64,000 bases of DNA from Anticarsia gemmatalis. Lineage: Eukaryota > Arthropoda > Insecta > Lepidoptera > Erebidae. Position numbers and translations under genes: made by a program. Below the pieces are notes generated by a model. The model did not search any database. It was not told the origin of the DNA and was given only the letters and a program-made list of their open reading frames with translations. This document shows, in pieces, positions 59,501-64,000 of the stretch. Location: positions 374,501-438,500 of the forward strand of contig NC_134771.1 of NCBI RefSeq assembly GCF_050436995.1, read 5' to 3'. Within the stretch, counting starts at the first letter, position 1. The number at the start of each line of letters is the position of its first letter.

Positions 59501-62500
59501 TAACTTTTTATACTATAAGTACTAGCTGCTCCGGCGAACTTCGTACCGCCTAAAATATGCAAAATTAAATGTCTATTTTTCAATATTTCTGAGAGATTTT
59601 CTTAATATTTTTTCCGTAAGAACCTTTTCCTAATAATAACAAATACAACACAAAAAGAAATGAGTAAAATCGGTCGGTAAAACGGGTTTAATTTTTATAT
59701 AATATATAAATTTATTGTTTAAGGCAGTAAACAAGCGTCTCTTCTAACTGGGACCACACCCAATGTCTTTGTTCCACTCAGCATATAATTTAGCTATTAC
59801 GAAGTTGGCCAATTTCCTTGCACTCGTTATATTATGCAGTATCGAGTGAGCATCCAATCGTGAATTATTAACTTATACACTCGATATAAATTAATATGAA
59901 CCTGTTTCAATGGGGTGAGTTGGGTTTATTAAACTCTTTATAAAGGAATAAAGTCTGTTTAAATTGTTTATAATAGTGTAGAATAGTTTTATTTGAATGC
60001 AGGTCTACAAACTTTAAGTGTTAACTAAAGCATTAGCCGTAGTAGTTTTTTTAACCCGTTGCTGTCCCACTGCTGGGCAAGGGTCTTCTGACAATAGAGG
60101 AGAGATTAGGTCTTGAGTCCACCTCGTACGGGTTGGGGACTTTAGGTTTATGAGGGAAGATTTGGGGGTCTATTTAACACTTGACAACTATTATCACATT
60201 ATACTTTGTGTCCGTTATTTGTATGTTTATAAAAGTCCCCACGACATCAAAGCAATTCTTAGTGCGGGAGTTGTCTTTTTAAAAAAAGAAAAAAAAAGTT
60301 TCATTCAAGAATTATTATATTTTAGCTATTTTAGTGCGAACTTTAGGTTCAGCGGTTTACTGTAACAGATTGTCAGGTATACTTATAAAATGGATATAGT
60401 TTTCACATTTTTTTTCTAAGCTAAGCTATTTTAACAAAAAAATATTTACGTATGTATTTGTCGTCATGAAAGCCAGTACTCGATAATTTTAGCATCAATT
60501 GTCAAACTACCCTCCGGTCATCCCCGGCTAGTAACAATTAGCGTGTCGTACACCGTGTCACCCCTCGTGTACGGTACCGTGTAATTTGTACACGACGGTA
60601 CACTGTACGGGGGTGGGCAGTTAGGTAGTCAATTGTGATGAAAGTAAGAATTGATCTTGGATGTATTTTGAACCGACTGAAAAAGGTGGTCTTCAATTTG
60701 TAGGGTTTTTTGTGTGTGTTCCGATTGCTTGAAGAAGCCTGTACGCTATCGACTATTCTTAGATTAATGAATGAACCCTGGATATTTATTTTGTTATCTA
60801 AAAGGCGAATCCGATTTTTTAATATAATGTGGAATAAGTCAGTTAGAAGTTTTTTGTGTTAAGCGGCATACATCCTAGTTTACGGAAAATAGAAAATACT
60901 TGTAAAAAGTAACGAAATCAAGAATTTATATTTTCAACTCCTTTTGAAATTTGAGAACCATTTTGAGTTTTGGAAAAACACAAGACTAAAACTATATATT
61001 GACTTTTTAAGATGCTAAAAATATAATATCTAATACCAAATAATTTATGTACAAACAAAATATTTATTAAAGGAACACATCTTCTTTAATAACTTACTAA
61101 CAAAAGCACCCCTACCCCCTACTTATATAATTGTAATACCAAGCCGAAGGGTGGCTTTGTACACAATATTACATCGATGCACTTTTGACGGGGGACGACA
61201 GTCAAAATAATAGTCCCTGGGGGTGAAATTGACATTAAAAATGATTTTTGGGGATTTTTGGATTGGGTGCTAAGATTTTCGCAATGTAAATAAACAATTA
61301 AATATTATTGGACAGCTCACACACGGTCATTAGATTCCAAACTAAGCAGAGCTTGTACTATGGTAACCAAATAACTGATAAACATACTTATATACTTCTA
61401 AATATATACTCATATAGATAGATGTAGTGTTAATTTGTCTTTTTCGAAATTTATTAGTCTGTTTTGAGATGGTAGCTCACTGGTCGGTAAACGATCTGGT
61501 GTGTTAAGTAACGCGGACATATAGATGTAAGTGCAGTGTTTGAGCTGAGCGTCTCCGTGATACAAGTTACGGTTGTTGTCTTTTAACTTTTCAGTCGGCT
61601 TAAAGGCTTTCGGGTGACTTAAACAACTTAGACTTCAAGTAATCATATGAAAAAGAATGCGTACGTTTTTAATGTAAAGAAAGATAGTAATAGAGTCTAT
61701 TGAACCGGTCTCTTCCTAAACAGTACTAACTTGCAATAAAATTCGAAAAATATTGTTCATGGATAATATTGAATTAGTCAATTATATATAGAGTTATATT
61801 AACTAACTGTTAAGTTAAAAATACTCAATTTTATTTACATTTTCGTCTCAACATTTCACATCACAAAAGACATTGTACCCGCCGCAGAAGACTTGCCGCG
61901 AATTATTCAAATTAATTCTATAATTGTGCCCGTAAAGGGTTGATATTTATTAAACAAGGACATTAACTCCAGTTATTGCTCAAGCCTTTGTTTACTCGCT
62001 CTAATGAGTGGGGATGGAGGCCAATTTTCGAGATGAAGAGTGTAGGTACCGTGGTGGAAATGTCAGCCTTGGAAAGGAAAGGTTTGGGTTCAAATCTAAG
62101 ACGGGAGCTTCGTTTTTTCTTTTCGAATAGTTCGTGGTGAGTTTCAAAGTTGGTAAAGTCGTCTGAAAGTTTTTGACATGGTTTTACGACTTTTATCTTA
62201 ATAGTCGACAATCGGACTTATAAGTTCGGAAGTCGAAAAATCTGTGCTGTTTTCTATACTAATATTATAAAGCTGAAGAGTTTGTTTGTTTGTTTGAACG
62301 CGGTAATCTCAGGAACTACTGGTCCGATTTGAAAAAATATTCCAGTGTTGGATTGTCCATTTATCGAGGAAGGCTTTAGGCTATATATCATCACGCTTCG
62401 ACCAATATGAGCCGAGTACCAGTGCAAAATGTTACAAAAACGGGGAAAATTTTGACCCATTCTCTCTTATGTGACGCAAGCGAAGTTGCGCGGGTCAGCT

Positions 62501-63557
62501 AGTAATTAAATAACACATCTTAGGATTGTCTGCACTAAAGGTTACTTATCTCACGAAAGATTAAAAAAAAAAACTGTCTATAGCACACATATCTACTTTT
62601 AAATTGAACAATTTTTTTCACAAAAACGAGCTTGTATTGTGAGCAACAACGGTCAGAATTGAAACCCTCATCAAAATGATATTTGGAGCAAAATTTAATA
62701 TATTTTTAAACTAACCAGATAACTGCCAAATAAAATAAACCCTTCACCAGTTTATCAATAATCCGACTTCGTACAACCCTTTTTTGAACCGACTCTAAAT
62801 AAAAGGGTTATTCAAAAAACCTTTGCTATAATCCCCAAGTCTTTGTTATATATTTTATTGTCATACGGTTGATATAATACGATTATATTGTTACATTTTA
62901 AATTGCTTTTCGCACTATTAAATTAAAATAAAATGCGGGTTTTTGTGGTACCATGTTGGGCGCCAAATTTTGTAAAGATTTTTTTGTTGGTTTGTTTTTC
63001 AAAAGGTATTTTTTGGGTGATATGTAAACAATTAGTTGGACACTATTTTGATATTTATAAGTAGTGATGGTCAAAGTCAGATGATTCAGCTGATTATTTC
63101 ACAGATAGTAAATCCAGAATTTGCCCGAATTTTATCCAATCGAACTTAGCAACATTGTCTCAAATAGAAGCTTTCAATTTGACTTAATGTATACTATTAT
63201 GTGCAAACTATTTTCTTTGTTATTATATCTTATTTCTACCAAAAAATTAAATGTATTAAAACGTATATCTTTGAATCGGGTTAAGAATGCTAATGCACTA
63301 AACTTAGGCACAAACTATACGAAAAAAGACACAATTTAAACATTAAAGTACATGAAACCAAAATAAACAATAAAAAATAGACAAAATGGCATAACACGTA
63401 AACGAAACACTTCGATATAGTTCGAGGAACGCGAGGCGAACCAAAACGGCAATTATTATTAATTAATAATATATTATTATAATATAATAATTATTATCTT
63501 GCAGTCACAGAAAAGGCGGGCTACCAGTCGCCTTATGGGGGAATGGATAATGGCATG
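38592..63557 (+). CDS. Unidentified gene, first two coding exons (5' partial set, continues right)
   Basis: Exon 1 is 38592-38673 (27 codons plus one base), starting MATSDDEPMHLYEVFQNCF and ending in a G|GTGAGT donor. Exon 2 is 63505-63557, after a TCTTGCAG acceptor, adding VTEKAGYQSPYGGMDNGM and ending at ATG|GTGAGT in phase 0. The phases join cleanly (1, then 0), which is the main support for linking exons 24.8 kb apart. The ATG context (CCAAAATGG) is good. The peptide is acidic at the start, then a short helix-like MHLYEVFQNCFNKIAN segment, then Gly/Tyr-rich. I do not recognise the family; a very long first intron and short N-terminal exons are common in insect transcription-factor genes, but that is only a hint. 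Confidence 0.65.
38674..41340 (+). other. Start of the 24.8 kb intron, nothing recognised
   Basis: AT-rich unique-looking intron sequence. In contrast to the rest of the intron it is almost free of recognisable mobile elements over 2.7 kb. Confidence 0.45.
41358..41490 (-). mobile_element. LINE 3' fragment
   Basis: Antisense AAAGAACTTCACTTGCTATG, CTTCTGCTTCATTCACATCC and TCATTCAGGACCACTGGTTA; same order as 35950-36085. Confidence 0.5.
41830..42192 (-). repeat. tRNA-derived SINE, family 2, long copy
   Basis: Antisense CCCACAGGGGTATGTAACCA tail, CATTTACGGTCTGTCACACA, GCGAGTCTATTGCCAGGCAT, B box CCCGGGAATCGAACCCTAGT. Ends with ACTGGCCTCACAGAGGGAGT. Confidence 0.65.
42500..42685 (-). repeat. 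tRNA-derived SINE, family 2
   Basis: TTTCGCTATTAAGAATGTTA, TCCATGTAATAGGGGGTGAG, TCGGGGAGTTACCAAAAACG, then CCCCACAGAGGGAGTTAAAG. It lies just beyond the copy at 41830, separated by a unique stretch. Confidence 0.6.
43590..43810 (-). repeat. SINE family 3 copy with an inserted palindrome
   Basis: GGACTTTGTATACCTTTAAG, then TTAAACAACTCTCAGGC, TGCAT, GCCTGAGAGTTGTTTAA (perfect 17-base arms), then CAGGTTTCATCACAATGTTT and TTGCTAATACACATATACAA. The second arm is an inverted duplication of the SINE's own sequence. Confidence 0.6.
44038..44056. promoter_or_regulatory. Perfect YY1/Pho-type site
   Basis: AAGGCGGCCATCTTACT contains GCGGCCATCTT, the complement of the AAGATGGCCGC consensus bound by YY1 and its fly homologue Pho. 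It lies deep in the long intron. A single site can occur by chance. Confidence 0.3.
44455..44716 (-). mobile_element. Helitron-like element, full length
   Basis: ACTAGCTGACCCGCGCAACT start and (CAAA)n CTCTTCAGCTTTATAATATTAGTATAG end, including GGACCAGTAGTTCCTGAGAT. Nearly identical in layout to 62252-62503 in the opposite orientation. Confidence 0.75.
44720..46105. other. Intron stretch, nothing firmly recognised
   Basis: Contains a 115-codon minus-strand open frame at 45186-45533 with no recognisable domain, overlapped by a 68-codon frame on the other strand. Both look like chance in AT-rich DNA. An ACAGGGTGTTTGTAACGAGG piece at 45770 resembles a mariner-type end, but its partner was not found. 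Confidence 0.4.
46110..46371. mobile_element. 262-bp foldback element with 75-bp near-perfect arms
   Basis: Left arm AATATTATAATGTAACGGGT through TTCACCCGACGTT (46110-46184); right arm is its complement (46297-46370). The loop of about 112 bases is GC-rich. It ends in TATAATATTATAAT-like sequence, so the exact border is ambiguous. Confidence 0.85.
46789..46962 (-). repeat. 5S rRNA-like SINE, family A, 3' part
   Basis: CGTATGGTTAGTGGTCAACC, TGTCAAAGTTGTTCAAGCCA, GTTATCTTAATTGACAACAA, GTGCCCTCCAAAGCCCGGAG. Stops just before the 5S-like box. Confidence 0.65.
47808..48592 (-). mobile_element. Mariner-type element with 60-bp inverted repeats
   Basis: CAGGGTGTCCCAAAACTCAA ... TTGAGTTTTGGGACACCCTG, with the match running inward about 60 bases to AAGTCATACCGGTT with about two mismatches; TA duplicated at both ends. 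785 bp, an internal deletion derivative that keeps part of the transposase gene. Confidence 0.9.
47924..48130 (-). pseudogene. Transposase C-terminal fragment (Tc1/mariner superfamily)
   Basis: 68 codons on the minus strand with WIERSGTIVWRPRSRDLNPV and DIFYWECVKEKVY, the signature around the last catalytic acid of IS630/Tc1/mariner transposases (consensus WPPRSPDLNPxDxxLW). The upstream two-thirds of the gene is absent, so it is not functional. Confidence 0.8.
49083..49378 (+). repeat. tRNA-derived SINE, family 3, full length
   Basis: Head AAGCCGAGTGGTATAAGTTG, B box GCAGGTTCGAACCCAAGGCA, body TGACTTTTCGAAGTTATGTG, GTGAAGGAAAACATCGTGAT, tail GGCCCAGCAGTGGGACACTG and GACAGTAATGGGTTA. Confidence 0.75.
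49395..49565 (+). repeat. tRNA-derived SINE, family 2
   Basis: ACGTTTGGCACAGTGGTCAA head directly behind the family 3 SINE, then AATAGGCTCGCCCCCTATTA, CATGGGACTAACATTGTAAA, TACGAAGCCTGCATCTTCAG. Confidence 0.65.
50259..50360 (+). promoter_or_regulatory. CCAAT-box cluster in a GC-rich patch (speculative promoter)
   Basis: CATTGGTCGG and AGCCAATAGC (inverted CCAAT pair, about 24 bases apart) precede GGCCTGCGCGGTCGCAGC in otherwise AT-rich intron. It could be an internal promoter of the unidentified gene; no exon was seen after it. Confidence 0.25.
50735..50915 (+). repeat. tRNA-derived SINE, family 3, 3' part
   Basis: TCTAACGGTGAAGGAAAACA, TGCCTAAAATTTGTTTAATA, CACTTGGCCTGCGTGGTGGA, TTGCCCAGCAGTGGGACATT. 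Confidence 0.7.
50978..51165 (+). mobile_element. Helitron-like/other repeat with ACTAGCGGACCCGACAGACG start
   Basis: ACTAGCGGACCCGACAGACG, CAAAATCGGTCCAGTCGTTT and ACAAACACACGTACAGAAGA then ATATATATAAAGAT. This is a common insect repeat end; orientation is probably minus. Confidence 0.5.
51997..52130 (-). repeat. SINE fragments (5S-like family A end plus family 3 piece)
   Basis: CGTATGGTTAGTGGTCAACC and TGTTCAAACCGCCAGAAAGC (family A tail, antisense), then GATGTTTCCCTTCACCGTTA and ATATACACTAATATA (family 3). Confidence 0.5.
52320..52555 (-). repeat. tRNA-derived SINE, family 2
   Basis: TTATACCCGAAGGTATAGAC, CATTTACAATGTTAGTCCCA, GGGCACGTTACCAAACTGTG, B box CCCGGGAATTGAACCCCAGA. Confidence 0.7.
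52560..54020. other. Intron stretch with one palindrome
   Basis: Mostly unrecognised AT-rich DNA. A hairpin at 53847-53885 (TGTCAAAGTGGTT / AACCACTTTGACA) uses the SINE family A tail motif in inverted orientation. Confidence 0.4.
54037..54292 (+). repeat. 5S rRNA-like SINE, family A, with target-site duplication
   Basis: Exact 12-bp duplication ATTTCCCTTGGT at 54025-54036 and 54293-54304. Head AGGCGCTCATAGCCAGTTGC, TCACCGGTCGGTAAACGATT, GTTAAGCAAACCGTGGTGCG, AGATAGGTGACC; body GTGCTTCGGCGGGCACGTAA; tail ACTAGGGTGACGACTAACCA and (AAT)n. Confidence 0.85.
54310..56115. other. Intron stretch, nothing recognised
   Basis: AT-rich, no repeat family with a clear second copy in the window apart from a weak LINE/Helitron-like piece near 54830-54900 (TTACGCTTTTATGTCTAAAC). 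No open frame above 60 codons. Confidence 0.4.
56123..56252 (-). repeat. 5S rRNA-like SINE, family A, head
   Basis: Antisense GTGCTCTTGCACGGAGACGC, GGTCACCCATCTATAGTATG, ACGCTTAACCCACAGATTGT, CGGTGAGCGCAAGTCGCTAT. Only the 5' part is left. Confidence 0.65.
56805..56880 (+). repeat. tRNA-like SINE head
   Basis: CTTCTCTGGCGTTGTTGGTA and GGTCTCGGGTTTGAATCCCG give A- and B-box-like elements. No known body follows. Confidence 0.4.
56922..57078. mobile_element. 157-bp MITE, copy 1
   Basis: AGTATGTATGAACTTGTAAT at the left and ATTACAAGTTCATACATACT at the right form about 27-base inverted ends. The interior is shared, inverted, with 57795-57965. Confidence 0.75.
57097..57197 (+). repeat. tRNA-derived SINE, family 1, 3' end
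   Basis: TTGTTTCGAGTCTGGTTGTA, CCCGCGACACAAGAGCAATT, TGCGGGAGTTGTCTTTTTTT. Starts immediately after MITE copy 1. Confidence 0.7.
57485..57730 (+). repeat. 5S rRNA-like SINE, family A
   Basis: ATAGCCAATTGCGCTCACCG, GATCTGTGGGTTAATCAAAC, CATAGATGGGTGACCGCTTA, GTGTTTCGGAGGGCACGTAA, ACTTTGACACTAGGTTGACC. Confidence 0.8.
57795..57965. mobile_element. MITE, copy 2 (inverted relative to copy 1)
   Basis: CAAATGAGTACACGGTTCAT, TTTCTTTCAGTGAGCTCGTG and AGATTTTATTACAAGTTCAT mirror copy 1 over about 130 bases with few differences. The two copies form a long inverted repeat around two SINEs. Confidence 0.75.
58030..58115. promoter_or_regulatory. CpG-rich patch with E-box (speculative)
   Basis: AGCGTCGACGGATCGCGCAC then GTGTCGGCCGCGTGCCGTGT and CGAGAGCGTGTAG stand out from the surrounding AT-rich intron and contain GCACGTGT. 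It could be an alternative promoter or enhancer, or a remnant of a GC-rich element. Confidence 0.25.
58385..58432 (-). repeat. SINE family 3 tail fragment
   Basis: ACTGTCCCATTGTTGGGCAA and GGTCTCCCCCAAAATCTT, antisense tail. Confidence 0.5.
58594..58805 (+). repeat. tRNA-derived SINE, family 1, best full-length copy
   Basis: TGCCTCCGTGGCGCAGTGGT, GTCGTGGGTTCGATTCCCAC, AATTATTTGTGCGATCCACA, GTGTCCGTTGTTTGTATGTT, CCCGCGACACAAGAGCAATT, TGCGGGAGTTGTCTATAAAA then an A-rich end. Reference copy for the family in this window. Confidence 0.88.
59163..59340 (+). mobile_element. Helitron/LINE-like repeat fragment
   Basis: TTGCCTGCGACTTCATCCGC, GTGGTTTCTTTTCATACAAA, AATCCTTTCTTAGCGGATGC, AATTTCAGTCCGAACCGC; related to 26290 and 30200. 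Confidence 0.5.
60050..60140 (-). repeat. SINE family 3 tail fragment
   Basis: AACCCGTTGCTGTCCCACTG, CTGGGCAAGGGTCTTCTGAC and TCTTGAGTCCACCTCGTACG, antisense. Confidence 0.55.
60200..60295 (+). repeat. tRNA-derived SINE, family 1, 3' end
   Basis: ACTTTGTGTCCGTTATTTGT, AAAGTCCCCACGACATCAAA, TGCGGGAGTTGTCTTTTTAA. Confidence 0.65.
60546..60616. other. Palindrome-rich GTACAC cluster
   Basis: CGTACACCGTGTCACCCCTC then GTGTACGGTACCGTGTAATT and TGTACACGACGGTACACTGT: five GTACAC/GTGTAC-type motifs in 70 bases with overlapping dyads. Not matched to any repeat in the window. Confidence 0.4.
61300..61425 (-). repeat. tRNA-derived SINE, family 5, body
   Basis: TTGGACAGCTCACACACGGT, TTCCAAACTAAGCAGAGCTT, TATACTTCTAAATATATACT; almost identical to the body at 6271-6400, without its head. 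Confidence 0.65.
62252..62503 (+). mobile_element. Helitron-like element, full length
   Basis: TTCTATACTAATATTATAAA, GAAGAGTTTGTTTGTTTGTT, CTCAGGAACTACTGGTCCGA, TATATCATCACGCTTCGACC, end GAAGTTGCGCGGGTCAGCTAGT-type. Reference copy for the first subfamily. Confidence 0.75.
62505..63504 (+). other. End of the long intron, nothing recognised
   Basis: AT-rich. It ends in a run of A/T palindromes (ATTATTAATTAATAATATAT at about 63453) and the TCTTGCAG acceptor used by exon 2. Confidence 0.45.
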
Positions 63558-64000
63558 GTGAGTGATTAATTAAATTAATTAACTCGCTTTTTATTATGTT
63601 AAATGTATTTTATGTTGATTTTTTTGTATTTGTGTTATTTTTTTATGTACTTTTTGTGTATTTTAGCTTTATTTTCTGTGTACGTATTTTGTGTCTAGAC
63701 TTTTTACTGTATTGTTGCCCCTAGACTTACCTGAATATTGCGTTATTGCACAATTTTGAACTACATTTATTATCGAAATAATTAATTATACTGTACGATA
63801 TGAGCCTTAAACCTTAGGGGCTTATGTGTTGAGAGAATCTGTTAATGCGGACTTCTTAAGCTTTATAATAAAAAAATAAATAAAAATAATAATAAAAATG
63901 TTTATTAGGAAAAAAACTAAACAAAACAAGGTGTTGTCAATATATTGATCTATAATATCTTTTATCAAATAATATTGTATCATTTTAATAATCGTTTATG
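63558..64000 (+). other. Next intron of the unidentified gene
   Basis: Begins with the GTGAGTGATT donor. AT-rich, with no exon or repeat identified before the window ends. Confidence 0.5.

Overview
This window is nuclear DNA of an insect, very probably a moth or butterfly (Lepidoptera). Genes are split into short exons with GT-AG introns. The AT-rich spacers carry short interspersed elements, Helitron-like elements with the 'GACCCGCGCAACTTCG' type 3' end that is widespread in Lepidoptera, and many DNA-transposon relics. There is no sign of bacterial operons, plasmids or CRISPR.

Four protein genes were pieced together by hand from splice sites and reading phase. (1) 1687-2047, minus: the first coding exon of a BTBD10/KCTD20-type BTB protein; the rest lies beyond the left edge. 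(2) 2852-11077, plus: a complete ten-exon YEATS2 gene (ATAC-complex acyl-lysine reader, 876 residues). (3) 15300-37830, minus: a complete 17-exon YME1L gene (mitochondrial inner-membrane i-AAA protease, 759 residues). (4) 38592 onwards, plus: the first two coding exons (27 and 18 codons) of a gene I do not recognise, separated by a 24.8 kb intron and continuing past the right edge.

The layout is symmetrical. BTBD10 and YEATS2 are head to head, with about 0.8 kb between start codons; YME1L and gene 4 are head to head, with about 0.76 kb; YEATS2 and YME1L converge on a 4.2 kb repeat-filled spacer. The two short divergent gaps probably hold shared promoters.

Nearly everything else is mobile-element debris, often nested. 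It includes several tRNA-derived SINE families; two SINE families whose head resembles 5S rRNA (two copies have clear 12-bp target-site duplications); Helitron-like elements; a decayed Tc1 transposon; a mariner-type deletion derivative; a 1.77 kb element with a 4-bp target duplication; several foldback or inverted-repeat elements; and minisatellites. The strangest feature is a 137-bp tandem array (about 20151-21240) made from the 3' part of YME1L exon 11 plus its splice donor, in eight copies including the real one. No new enzymatic system is evident; the novelty is in exon-repeat structure and repeat biology.
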